Source: an uncultured Flavobacteriaceae bacterium (GTDB lineage: Bacteria; Bacteroidota; Bacteroidia; Flavobacteriales; Flavobacteriaceae). Taken from it: a DNA stretch of 30,395 bases. Below the pieces are notes generated by a model. That model ran no database searches. It was given only the letters and a program-made list of their open reading frames with translations, and was not told where the DNA came from. The position numbers and the translations under genes are program-made. This document shows positions 19,571 to 28,100 of this stretch, in pieces (position 1 is the first letter of the stretch; every line of letters begins with the position of its first letter). Location of the stretch: contig CALGUD010000024.1 in NCBI GenBank assembly GCA_937901915.1, positions 1 to 30,395 of the forward strand, in the 5' to 3' direction.

Positions 19571-21253
19571 ATGCCAGAAGAAACAAGGCCGCTCAATTTT
19601 TTGGAGCATATTATTGAAGATGATTTAAAAAATGGGTTTCCAAAAGAAAATTTACGTTTTCGTTTTCCTCCTGAACCCAACGGATACCTGCATATAGGAC
19701 ACGCCAGTTCCATTTGCCTGAACTTTGGTCTGGGACTGGATTACAACGCGCCTGTAAATCTTAGGTTTGATGATACAAATCCTGCAAAAGAAGAACAGGA
19801 ATACGTAGATGCCATAAAAAAAGATATAGAATGGCTCGGGTACGAATGGGACCAGGAATGCTACGCCTCGGATTACTTTCAACAATTATACGACTGGGCT
19901 GTAGAGTTAATTAAAAACGGAAAAGCGTATGTAGACAGCCAGCCCTCAGAACATATTGCCTTACAAAAAGGCACCCCTACCGAACCGGGCAAGGAAAGTC
20001 CGTATAGAAACCGTTCGGTGGAAGAAAATTTGTCGCTTTTTGAAAAAATGAAAAACGGCGAATTTAAAGAAGGGGAACATGTGTTAAGGGCTAAGATCAA
20101 TATGGCATCGCCCAATATGCTTATGCGTGACCCTATTATGTACCGTATTCTTAATAAAAGTCACCACAGAACGGGCAATACCTGGTGTATTTACCCTATG
20201 TACGACTGGGCACACGGCGAAAGTGATTATGTAGAACAAGTATCCCATTCCCTCTGTACACTGGAATTTCTCCCCCACAGGGAATTATATGACTGGTTCC
20301 TGGACCAGGTGTATGACAACAATAAAGTAAGGCCGAAACAACGGGAATTTGCCCGAAGAAACCTTAGTCATACTGTTGTAAGCAAAAGAAAACTTTTAAA
20401 ACTTGTGCAGGAGGGTATTATAAAGTCATGGGACGACCCCCGCATGCCTACCATTTCCGGTTTGCGAAGACGGGGCTATACGCCGGCTTCCATCCGGAAT
20501 TTTGCCGATACCATTGGTATTGCAAAACGTGAAAACTTAATAGATGTTTCCTTGTTGGAATTCTGCGCCCGGGAAGACCTGAACAAAACAGCACCCCGTG
20601 TAATGGCCGTTTTAAACCCGGTGAAAGTTGTGATCACGAATTATCCGGAGGATAAGGAGGAATGGCTGGAAGCCGAAAATAACCCGGAAGAAGAAACGAT
20701 GACTTACAGAAGGGTGCCTTTTTCCCGGGAAATTTATATTGAACAGGAGGATTTCCAGGAAGAGGCCAACCGCAAATTTTTCCGTTTAAAACTGGATGGG
20801 GAAGTCCGGTTAAAAAATGCATACATCATTAAAGCCGAAAGCTGTATTAAAGATTCCGAAGGAAATGTTATTGAAATTCACTGTACATACGATCCGGAAA
20901 GCCGTAGCGGAAGTGGTACAGAGGCCAGTATGCGTAAAGTAAAAGGCACTTTGCACTGGGTTTCGGTAAAACATGCCGAAAAAGTGGAGGTACGCGTTTA
21001 TGACCGGCTTTTTACTGATGCGGAACCGGACAGGCATGGAGAGAAAGATTTTTTGGAATTTATAAATCCGGATTCACTTCAAATAGTAGAAGGTTATACA
21101 GAACCGAGCCTGAAAGATGCCAAGGCAGGGGACAGGGTGCAGTTTCAACGCCTGGGGTATTTTTGTGTGGATCCGGATTCTACCCCTGATAAACTGGTTT
21201 TTAATAAAACTGTTGGTTTGCGCGACACCTGGGCGAAGGTTCAGGAGAAGTAA
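19571..21253 (+). CDS. glnS: Glutamine--tRNA ligase
   Basis: This 560-aa cytosolic enzyme attaches glutamine to tRNA-Gln using ATP. Class I signatures are clear: the HIGH motif lies at residues 41-44 within PPEPNGYLHIGHA, and a KMSKS-equivalent VVSKRKL lies at about 269-275. Also present are the GlnRS-typical segments FDDTNP (about 66-71), YDWAHGESDYVEQVSHSLCT (211-230) and RMPTISGLRRRGY (about 293). The C-terminal part from about 345 is the two-barrel anticodon-binding region. The length matches the bacterial norm (Escherichia coli 554). The ATG start gives the conserved N-terminus and follows AAATAAGGAATAA. There is no frameshift. The presence of YDWAHGESD and the tRNA-Gln-type C-domain argues for GlnRS rather than GluRS. 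The gene is transcribed divergently from the adhesin operon. Confidence 0.97.
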   Translation: MPEETRPLNFLEHIIEDDLKNGFPKENLRFRFPPEPNGYLHIGHASSICLNFGLGLDYNAPVNLRFDDTNPAKEEQEYVDAIKKDIEWLGYEWDQECYASDYFQQLYDWAVELIKNGKAYVDSQPSEHIALQKGTPTEPGKESPYRNRSVEENLSLFEKMKNGEFKEGEHVLRAKINMASPNMLMRDPIMYRILNKSHHRTGNTWCIYPMYDWAHGESDYVEQVSHSLCTLEFLPHRELYDWFLDQVYDNNKVRPKQREFARRNLSHTVVSKRKLLKLVQEGIIKSWDDPRMPTISGLRRRGYTPASIRNFADTIGIAKRENLIDVSLLEFCAREDLNKTAPRVMAVLNPVKVVITNYPEDKEEWLEAENNPEEETMTYRRVPFSREIYIEQEDFQEEANRKFFRLKLDGEVRLKNAYIIKAESCIKDSEGNVIEIHCTYDPESRSGSGTEASMRKVKGTLHWVSVKHAEKVEVRVYDRLFTDAEPDRHGEKDFLEFINPDSLQIVEGYTEPSLKDAKAGDRVQFQRLGYFCVDPDSTPDKLVFNKTVGLRDTWAKVQEK

Positions 21254-21267
21254 AGTGGGTTGGATGT

Positions 21268-21325
21268 CCGATGACCGATGTCGGATATAAAAAAGTACGA
21301 AGTACGATTTTTGTGATTTTACAAA
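21268..21325. repeat. Dispersed repeat type B, copy 1
   Basis: This segment (CCGATGACCGATGTCGG ... GATTTTACAAA) has a clear relative at 30018-30077. Within it, AAAAAGTACGAAGTACGATTTTT-like sequence can fold into a short stem at about 21290-21312, 37 nt past the glnS stop, and might act as a weak terminator. In both places it lies a few tens of bases upstream of a type A repeat. Confidence 0.75.
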
Positions 21326-21368
21326 CGCCAAACCAACCGCAGGTTAAGCAGTTCAACATTACACAAGT

Positions 21369-21489
21369 GTGATCCTGAGGAACGAACTCAATTTATTGGG
21401 TGAGTGACGTGAGGATCTGCCGGTATTTAGGTGAGATTTAGCTTCGCTGAACCTTCGGTTTCTCAGTCGTTACACTCCATCGAAATGAC
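21369..21489. repeat. Dispersed palindromic repeat type A, copy 1 (two facing half-elements)
   Basis: The left half reads GTGATCCTGAGG...GTGAGGATCTGCC. The right half reads, on the opposite strand, GTCATTTCGATGG...GAGAAACCG. Related complete copies are at 21712-21835 and 30112-30233, and a split copy is at 22561-22620 plus 22970-23006. Each half is a short imperfect hairpin. The GTCAT/ATGAC ends give the element the layout of a REP doublet or MITE. No coding sequence lies inside this copy. Confidence 0.88.
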
Positions 21490-21554
21490 TATAGGTATTA
21501 TTTGATTTATGATTTGGCCCTCTAAATGTTGGGTGTCCGGTGTTGTGGTGGAGG

Positions 21555-21685
21555 GTCATTGCGAGGAGTGAATGTAATGAACGACGTGGCAATCTGCCAA
21601 GGTATTGCACAAAACCTGAAAGGAAGAAGGTATTTAGAATCGGCAGATTACTTCGTCAACGTTAAAAACGTTTCCTCGTAATGAC
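21555..21685. repeat. 131-bp inverted-repeat element (MITE/REP-doublet-like)
   Basis: Its ends are GTCATTGCGAGG and CCTCGTAATGAC, an 11/12-bp terminal inverted repeat. A second inverted pair lies inside: GACGTGGCAATCTGCC at about 21583-21598 and GGCAGATTACTTCGTC at about 21640-21655. It belongs to the same superfamily as the type A repeats but differs in the central stem bases. It is non-coding. Confidence 0.85.
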
Positions 21686-21711
21686 GAAATTTAATAAACA
21701 ATTAAACAAGT

Positions 21712-21835
21712 GTCACCCTGAGGAACGAACCCAAATTATTGGGTGAGTGACGTGAGGATCTGCCCGTTATTTAAGATAAGATTTAGCTTCGCTGAACCTT
21801 CGGTTTCTCAGTCGTCCCGCCATCGGAACTGTGAC
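21712..21835. repeat. Dispersed palindromic repeat type A, copy 2
   Basis: This is nearly the same as copy 1: GTCACCCTGAGGAACGAACC..., then TAGCTTCGCTGAACCTTCGG in the middle. The right end has drifted (CATCGGAACTGTGAC). Together with the two elements before it, it fills most of the 678-bp gap between glnS and folB. The rest of that gap shows nothing recognisable. Confidence 0.88.
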
Positions 21836-21903
21836 AATAACAATCCAATAACTCAATTAACCAATAACCTAACAACCCATTTCTAAAATCCCAAATCTAA
21901 TCG

Positions 21904-21911
21904 TATTTTTG
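21904..21911 (+). promoter_or_regulatory. Promoter -7 element of folB
   Basis: TATTTTTG fits the Bacteroidota -7 consensus TAnnTTTG exactly and lies 20 nt before the folB ATG. No TTG is visible at the expected -33 spacing, so the call rests on the -7 box alone. Confidence 0.5.
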
Positions 21912-21931
21912 CACTTAGTTCAAAAAAGCAA

Positions 21932-22288
21932 ATGGGAACAATTAAAGTACAAAACATCCAGGTATATGCCTATCACGGTTGTTTGGTGGAAGAAGGTAAA
22001 ATAGGGAGCGACTACAGGGTTGACATATCTGTGAAGGCAAACCTGCAACCTTCGGCAAAAACGGATAGTTTAAAGGATACAGTTGACTACGTGCATATAA
22101 ACCGTATTGTAAAGGAAGAAATGGCTATTCGATCCAAACTTCTGGAGCATGTGGCAAAACGGATCCTGGACCGCATTTTTTCAGAAATCCCCATAGCAAC
22201 AGAAGCCACAGCTGAAGTGTCAAAAATTAATCCGCCTATAGGAGGGAATGTTGAAAAAGTAACCATAGAAATGACTTTAAAAAGGTAA
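21932..22288 (+). CDS. folB: Dihydroneopterin aldolase
   Basis: This 118-aa cytosolic enzyme of folate synthesis converts 7,8-dihydroneopterin to 6-hydroxymethyl-7,8-dihydropterin and glycolaldehyde. The N-terminal VQNIQVYAYHGCLVEEGKIG segment carries the conserved YHG and the catalytic-region Glu. SLKDTVDYVHI (about 46-56) and the KINPPIGG motif with its conserved Lys (about 98-105) complete the family pattern. The length matches the family (about 120). The ATG at 21932 follows AAAAAAGCAA and gives the expected N-terminus. It stands downstream of glnS, separated by repeats, and has its own -7 element, so it is probably transcribed alone. The tRNA-Cys gene follows 77 nt later. Confidence 0.93.
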   Translation: MGTIKVQNIQVYAYHGCLVEEGKIGSDYRVDISVKANLQPSAKTDSLKDTVDYVHINRIVKEEMAIRSKLLEHVAKRILDRIFSEIPIATEATAEVSKINPPIGGNVEKVTIEMTLKR

Positions 22289-22345
22289 AAGTCCCCATCT
22301 TGTTATTATAGGTTGTTAAAATTAAAATATTATAAAATAAATTAT

Positions 22346-22353
22346 TAGATTTG
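22346..22353 (+). promoter_or_regulatory. Promoter -7 element of tRNA-Cys
   Basis: TAGATTTG matches TAnnTTTG and lies 12 nt before the mature tRNA, leaving a short leader as expected. The nearest upstream TTG (22313-22315) is too far away for standard spacing. Confidence 0.5.
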
Positions 22354-22365
22354 CGTCCATAAAAT

Positions 22366-22436
22366 GGCGCCGTGGCCGAGTGGTTAGGCAGAGGTCTGCA
22401 AAACCTTGTACAGCAGTTCGAATCTGCTCGGCGCCT
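22366..22436 (+). tRNA. tRNA-Cys (GCA anticodon)
   Basis: The 71-nt sequence folds as a cloverleaf. The acceptor is GGCGCCG/CGGCGCC with discriminator U, as required for tRNA-Cys. The anticodon arm is AGGU-CUGCAAA-ACCU with anticodon GCA at 22398-22400. The T arm is AGCAG-UUCGAAU-CUGCU. The CCA tail is not encoded, because CAAT follows the discriminator. Confidence 0.96.
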
Positions 22437-22440
22437 CAAT

Positions 22441-22474
22441 AAAAGCCGTCTGCATTTTGTAGACGGCTTTTTTT
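22441..22474 (+). terminator. Intrinsic terminator after tRNA-Cys
   Basis: AAAAGCCGTCT (22441-22451) pairs perfectly with AGACGGCTTTT (22461-22471) around a 9-nt loop, and the run of T continues to 22474. It starts 5 nt after the tRNA. The A and T flanks may allow it to act on both strands. Confidence 0.93.
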
Positions 22475-22523
22475 ATCAGTATCAATTCTATAGCTGACTA
22501 ACTTCAACCGTTCATGGGTTTCA

Positions 22524-22538
22524 AACCCTTGAAGGGTT
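22524..22538. repeat. Short perfect dyad AACCCTT-G-AAGGGTT
   Basis: Two 7-bp arms around a single G in otherwise featureless sequence between the tRNA terminator and the next repeat. Its function is unknown, and it could be debris of another dispersed repeat. Confidence 0.4.
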
Positions 22539-22560
22539 ATCAAAACAATTTAAAACATAT

Positions 22561-22620
22561 GTCATCCTGAGGAACGAACTCAATTTATTGGGTGAGTGAC
22601 GTGAGGATCTGCCGTTGTTT
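22561..22620. repeat. Dispersed repeat type A, copy 3, left half
   Basis: GTCATCCTGAGGAACGAACT... to GATCTGCCGTTGTTT matches the left half of the other type A copies. The matching right half is not adjacent but lies at 22970-23006, on the far side of a GIY-YIG gene. Confidence 0.88.
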
Positions 22621-22646
22621 AAGCTAAATCTCTTTATCTTTATAAA

Positions 22647-22945
22647 GTGTTTTATAATTACTTTATTTATATAGTCACCAATGTAAATAAAACCACTTTA
22701 TATGTTGGTGTAACTAACAACATACAAGAAAGGATGTCAAAGCACTATTTTGACAGTGAGAATTTAAAAAAGACTTTTGCAGGTAAATATAACTGCTATT
22801 ATTTAATTTATTATGAAGGATTTGAAGATAAAATCTTGCTATAGCGAGGGAAAAGGAAATTAAAAGGTGGCGAAGAGAAAAGAAAATCGATTTAATTAAT
22901 GCTTTTAATCCTGAATGGGATTTTTTAAACAATGAGATGTTTTAA
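22647..22945 (+). pseudogene. Frameshifted small GIY-YIG nuclease gene
   Basis: The first 65 codons from a GTG encode a GIY-YIG-type N-terminus: YFIYIVTN, then LYVGVTNNIQERMSKHY, then the Glu/Tyr-rich CYYLIYYEGFED. The reading then hits a stop at 22842-22844. Shifting frame at the AAAA run at 22830-22833 restores a continuous downstream reading of LAIAREKEIKRWRREKKIDLINAFNPEW-type sequence (split here at the shift) to a TAA at 22943-22945, which is the normal end of these ~100-aa UPF0213/YhbQ-like proteins. One missing base explains both halves. The gene therefore looks inactive, unless the shift is a sequencing error or is corrected by slippage. Both flanks are halves of a type A dispersed repeat. 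Confidence 0.85.
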
Positions 22946-22969
22946 TAATATAGAGCATTTCCTATTTTG

Positions 22970-23006
22970 AGGAGATTTCTCTGTCGTTTCACTCCATCGA
23001 AAGGAC
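22970..23006. repeat. Dispersed repeat type A, copy 3, right half
   Basis: GGAGATTTCTCTGTCGTTTCACTCCATCGAAAGGAC corresponds to the right end of the type A copies (compare TTTCTCAGTCGTTACACTCCATCGAAATGAC at copy 1). It begins 25 bp after the GIY-YIG stop. The 114 bp from here to the TetR gene show nothing I recognise. Confidence 0.8.
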
Positions 23007-23120
23007 AATCAGGTTGCCTCGACACCGATTACACGATTACACAGTTCAACGATTCAACATTCAACTTCGGGAGCCTCAGTCCTTTTAAAGTTATTGAGTT
23101 AATTGGGAGAGCCATTCTGG

Positions 23121-23720
23121 CTAAACCACAAACCGCGCCTTTTGATAATACTCCGGTGTTAAAATTCCCAGGATATTGTTCACAATTAAATGCTCCAGGA
23201 GGTCTTTATTGTCGTAATTTTCGAACAAATTGGTTTTGGAATATACAATCTCATCCATTCGGAGGAAATAGAGTTCACAGATAAGTTCTAAATTAACATT
23301 TTCCCGGATTTGCCCCATTTCCCGAGCCTTTTTTAAAAGAAAATATATTCTCCCATACACGATCTCTTTTCTGAAATCTTCAAAACCTTTATAAGCTGTC
23401 GGATAATACTTTTTAAGCCCGAATAAAAACGACGGATTAAAAGCACGCATTTCTTTTAGCCCAATTTTATAATATTCTATAACACACTGAAGTGGGTTTT
23501 CCTTTTCCCTTTCTTCAGCTTTACGAACTTCGGTTTTTACATTTTCAAGGAAATATAAAAGACTTTCAGAAATAAGCTCTTCTTTGTTGCTAAAGTATTG
23601 GTAAATGGTTTTTTTGGAAATACCCAATTCAGCAGCCAGGTCATCCATAGAGAAACGTTTACTTCCAAAGCGTGTGAATTTGGAAATGGACATCTTTAAA
23701 AAATCCTCTTTATTTACCAT
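23121..23720 (-). CDS. TetR/AcrR-family transcriptional regulator
   Basis: This 199-aa DNA-binding protein has the canonical N-terminal TetR helix-turn-helix at about residues 22-50 (FSMDDLAAELGISKKTIYQYF, followed by NKEELI). The remainder is a helical ligand-binding and dimerisation region with no recognisable specificity. The length is typical of the family. It is the last gene of the efflux operon, 9 nt after the outer-membrane factor stop, so it is probably co-transcribed. TetR proteins in such settings usually repress the pump genes and respond to a pump substrate. Which promoter it binds here cannot be seen. Confidence 0.9.
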   Translation of the reverse strand: MVNKEDFLKMSISKFTRFGSKRFSMDDLAAELGISKKTIYQYFSNKEELISESLLYFLENVKTEVRKAEEREKENPLQCVIEYYKIGLKEMRAFNPSFLFGLKKYYPTAYKGFEDFRKEIVYGRIYFLLKKAREMGQIRENVNLELICELYFLRMDEIVYSKTNLFENYDNKDLLEHLIVNNILGILTPEYYQKARFVV

Positions 23721-23729
23721 AATAACTGA

Positions 23730-25136
23730 TTATTTCCAACCGCCCCCTAAGGCTGTGTATAGTTGAACTATAGATGTTAACTGGTCTAACCGCGAGTTTA
23801 TCAAATTGAGCTCGGTGTTAAGGGTTTGTTCCTGGGCCGTTAATACTTCCAGGTAATTGGCAAAACCATTCTCAAGTAACAATTCAGAATCTTCTCTTGC
23901 CTGGTTATAGGCTTCAAATTCTTTTTGTCTTATTTCTGTTTTTTCTGAATTGGCCTGGTAAGAATATAAGGCGTCACTGACTTCCCTTCCGGCATTCAAC
24001 AATGCTTTTTCAAAATTTAATACAGCCTGTTCCTGCTCGCTTTGAGCAACTTCATATTGGGTTCTTATCCTGCGGCTGTTAAAAATAGGTTGTGTAAGGC
24101 CACCTACTATATTAGCAAATAAAGAACCGGTATCAAACCATTGGGCAAAGTCAATACTTTGGAGTCCGCCAGAACCGGTAATTGTTAAAGAGGGATAGAA
24201 GTTTGTCCGGGCCACATTGGTCAGTTCAAAAGCGGTTATTAAGTCAAACTCTGCCGCTATCACATCGGGCCTGTTCCTTAAAAGTAACGCAGGGACACCT
24301 GTTTCTAAACTACTTGATATTTGCTGGTCTTCCAGGGATGAACGTTCAATAAATTGCGGGGCCTTACCCAGTAATATACTGAAGGCATTTTCCATGATTG
24401 CAATGTTCATTTTTAAATCTAATTCAATGGCCTGTGCAGTATATAGTTGGGCTTCTGTTTGCTTAACACCAACAGAGGTTACATTTCCCGATTCTTTTAA
24501 TGCTGTTGTGGTTTCTATGGTTTTTTTCCTGTTTTCAATGGTTTTTTGGGTGATTTTTAACTGTTCGTCCAGGGCCAGCAAAGTATAATACATAGTGGCA
24601 ACGTTTGCTATCAGATTGGTTTTTACCGCCTGGTGCGCTGCAACAGATTGCAGGTACCTGGCTTCAAAAGCACGTTTGTTGCTTCGTATTTTCCCCCAGA
24701 TATCTGCTTCCCAGGATAAGTTACCAAGCAATTCATATTGTTGGATACTTCCGTCAAAAAATGACCCGAACTGGCTGTTACTTGCCAGTTCCTGGTGGGT
24801 TACCCTGGCGGTGGCAGATAGAGTGGGAAAATAACCAGCTTTTCCTTGTTTTAAATAGGCTTCGGCAGACACTATTTGCTGAAGCGCTATCCGGATGTCC
24901 TGGTTGTTATCCAATGCCTCCCTGATGTGTGTTTTTAAGGATTCATCTAAAAAGAACTCTTCCCACGAAATATCTGCAAGCGATGTGCTGTCTGCAGGAA
25001 TGTTTTCGGTCCTGAAAAGCTTTTCCGTTTGGACATCCAATTCCGGACGCTCATAATTTTTTGCCACGAAACAGGATTGCAGCAAAAGGGTGATGAGGGA
25101 AATGAATATGAATTTATATGTACGTTGTTTTATCAT
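23730..25136 (-). CDS. RND efflux outer-membrane factor lipoprotein (NodT/OprM type)
   Basis: This is the TolC-like exit duct of a tripartite efflux pump, 468 aa from the ATG at 25136. That start is chosen because it puts a lipoprotein signal (ITLLLQSC, Cys22) at the N-terminus. The longer frame would need a TTG overlapping the upstream stop. After the Cys come the typical RPEL start and two repeated OEP halves: about 60-260 with long helices (NQDIRIALQQIVSAEAYLKQ, LKESGNVTSVGVKQTEAQL), and about 265-465 (RPDVIAAEFDLITA, FYPSLTITGSGGL, then a closing coiled region). NRPDV and ARTNFYPS are hallmark motifs of the family. The gene starts 19 nt after the pump stop. The outer-membrane location follows from the lipoprotein signal and family. 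Confidence 0.93.
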   Translation of the reverse strand: MIKQRTYKFIFISLITLLLQSCFVAKNYERPELDVQTEKLFRTENIPADSTSLADISWEEFFLDESLKTHIREALDNNQDIRIALQQIVSAEAYLKQGKAGYFPTLSATARVTHQELASNSQFGSFFDGSIQQYELLGNLSWEADIWGKIRSNKRAFEARYLQSVAAHQAVKTNLIANVATMYYTLLALDEQLKITQKTIENRKKTIETTTALKESGNVTSVGVKQTEAQLYTAQAIELDLKMNIAIMENAFSILLGKAPQFIERSSLEDQQISSSLETGVPALLLRNRPDVIAAEFDLITAFELTNVARTNFYPSLTITGSGGLQSIDFAQWFDTGSLFANIVGGLTQPIFNSRRIRTQYEVAQSEQEQAVLNFEKALLNAGREVSDALYSYQANSEKTEIRQKEFEAYNQAREDSELLLENGFANYLEVLTAQEQTLNTELNLINSRLDQLTSIVQLYTALGGGWK

Positions 25137-25155
25137 GATTCTTAAAAATACATTC

Positions 25156-28100
25156 TTAGTTAGCTGTTTCAATTTTAGGTTTAGATGAAATTTTTTCCTG
25201 TAACCATTGAAAAAGGATAAACAGGATGGGTATTACAAATACGCCTAATACTGTACCGATAAGGAGTCCGCCGGCAGCACCGGTTCCAATGGAGCGGTTG
25301 CCTATGGCCCCAACCCCGGAAGATAATACCAATGGCAGTAAACCGAAAATAAATGCAAAGGAAGTCATTAAAATAGGCCTCAGTCGCACCTGAGCAGCAT
25401 GAAAGGCAGCATCAACAATAGATTCGCCTTCACGTCTTCGTTGTATGGCAAATTCTACAATTAAGATCGCATTTTTAGCGAGTAGTCCCAAAAGCATGAT
25501 CAATGCGATCTGGAAATAGATATTGTTTTCCAGGCCGGCAAGTTTAGTGCTAAGATATGCACCCATAATTCCCAAAGGCAGTGAAAACAATACTGCCAGA
25601 GGCAATAAATAACTTTCGTATTGTGCGGCTAGGATAAAGTACACAAACACTATACTCAATATAAAGATCATAGTGGTCTGGTCTCCGGCATTAATTTCTT
25701 CTCTGGTTAAACCGGAAAAAGCCACATCATAATTTGTGCTAAGTTCGGTTGCGCTTACTTCCTGTACAGCCTTTATAGCATCTCCGGTACTGTACCCTGG
25801 AGCCGCGGTACCGTTTACTGAAGCTGAATTAAAAAGATTAAAACGGGTTACCGATTGTGGTCCGTAAATGTTGTTAAGCGTTACAAATGAGTTCATCGGG
25901 GCCATTTGTCCAGAAGCAGTTCGAACGAATAACTGGTCGATGTCCTCTTTTGAAGCACGGTCCTCAGGCAAAGCCTGAACATAGACACGGTATTGTTTCC
26001 CAAACCTTGAGAAATCGGCAGCATAAACTCCCCCGATGTAACCTTGCAACGTAGAAAAGATACTACTGATGGGTACTCCGGCTTCTTTAGCCTTAGGTAC
26101 GTTGAGTTCTATTTCATATTGCGGGTAATTAGTAGTAAACGAAGTCTGCGCATATTGAATTTCGGGCCGTTCCATCAACTTACTTAAATAATCCTTAGTT
26201 GCGAGATCCAAATCTTTAAAACTCCCCCCGGACCGGTCCAGAAGTTTCATTTCAAATCCGGCTGAAGCACTAAAACCTGGTACACTCGGTGGGGAGAAAA
26301 ACAAAATGTCTGCGTCCGAAATTCCAGCAGCAATTCCGGAAAGTTTTGCACTTATGGAATCTACAGATTGTGATTTGTCTCTATCATTCCAGGGTTTTAA
26401 TTTAAAGAAAGCTAAAGCATAATTGCTTCCAGCACCGCTTAACATACTAAAACCACTTACAACTGAAGCACCGTCTATTCCTGGAATATCTTTGGACTTT
26501 TCATAAAGTTCTTTGCCTACACTATAAGTGCGGTCTATGGTTGCACCAACCGGAAGTTCTATATTGGCAAACACGATCCCGCGGTCTTCATTAGGAACGA
26601 ACCCTGTAGGTGTGGTAGAAGAAGCCCACCAGATAGCGCCCCCTGCCGCAATCAGGATAGCAGCGGTAACCCACTTGTTTTTGTACAAAAACGAAAGGGA
26701 CCTTACATATCTTTTGGTAGTTGCGTTAAAAGCAGCATTAAAAGCGCTGTAAAAGCGCTGTAAAAGATTTTTCTTTTTCCCTTCTTCATCATGATCTTCG
26801 GGTTTTAAAAATAAAGCACATAATGCAGGACTTAAAGTCAGTGCGTTTACTGCCGAGATAAAGATGGCGACAATTAAAGTTACTCCAAATTGCTCATAAA
26901 AAACCCCTGTAGGGCCTTGAATAAAGGTTACTGGTATAAATACAGCAGCCATTACCAGAGTAATGGAGATTATGGCTCCTGTTATTTCACTCATAGCTGT
27001 TACTGTAGCATCTTTTGCGTTTTTAGCACCTTTTTCGAGCTTTGCATGCACGGCTTCCACAACCACAATGGCGTCATCTACCACAATACCAATAGCCAAT
27101 ACAAGGGCAAATAAGGTTAACAGGTTTATGGAATATCCAAAGAGGTTTAAAAAGAAAAAAGTACCAATAATTGAAACGGGTACTGCAATGGCCGGTATTA
27201 AAGTGGACCTGAAATCCTGCAAAAAGATAAAAACAACAATAAACACCAGGATAAAGGCTTCAATTAATGTGGTTTTTACTTTTCCAATGGAAGAAGTTAA
27301 GAAATCATTCGTATCATAATTTACATAATACTTCATGCCCTCGGGAAAGTCTGCCTTAAGTTCCTCCAGTTTTTCCCTGATCGTTAAAATGATGTCCTGG
27401 GCATTAGAGCCGGGGGTTTGATAAATTGCCATGTTTACACCCGGAAAGCCCTTTGTAAAAGAAACGGAGCTGTAAGAAAGGGCACCCATTTCTACATCGG
27501 CCACATCCTCTAACCGTAAAAACTGCCCGTTGTCTAATGCTTTAATTACGATATTTCTGTATTGTTCCTCAGTTTTAAACCTTCCACCATACCGAATGGT
27601 ATATTGAAATGCTTCCCCGTTGTTTTCGCCAAGTGATCCTGCTGCTGCTTCTAAACTTTGTTCATTCAGTGCGGCAATAACATCTGTTGGAATTAAATTA
27701 TAGGCAGCTAATTTTTCAGGTTGAAGCCAAATTCTCATGGAATAGTCTTTACTCCCGAATACATTTACATCTCCAACACCCTTTACCCTTTGAAGTTCCG
27801 GAAGCACATTAATTTTTAAATAATTCTGTACAAAAACATCATCATAGTCCTCATTTTCAGAATATATAGACATAAACATAAGTGCACTTGTCTGTTGCTT
27901 TTGAGTAATTACCCCCGATTGGGAAACCTCTCTTGGCAGAAGCGGAGTTGCCCTTGCTACCCTGTTTTGAACGTTTACTGCGGCAATATCCGGGTCTACA
28001 TCCTGCTCAAAAAACACCTGTATTGATGCGGAACCATTATTACTGGCAGTTGAGGTTATATAAGTCATTCCCTCAACACCGTTTATCTGCTCTTCAATAG

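Noticed and set aside
22313..22353. Complete -33/-7 promoter for tRNA-Cys using TTG at 22313
   Set aside because: The 30-bp gap to the -7 box is too long for the usual 19-21 bp, so only the -7 element is kept.
22967..23284. 105-codon plus-strand frame over the repeat debris and the TetR gene 3' end
   Set aside because: It starts in a dispersed repeat and then runs antisense to the clear TetR gene.
25137..25172. Longer N-terminus for the outer-membrane factor (TTG start at 25172)
   Set aside because: It would overlap the pump stop and bury the lipoprotein signal, whereas the ATG at 25136 gives a normal lipobox with Cys22.
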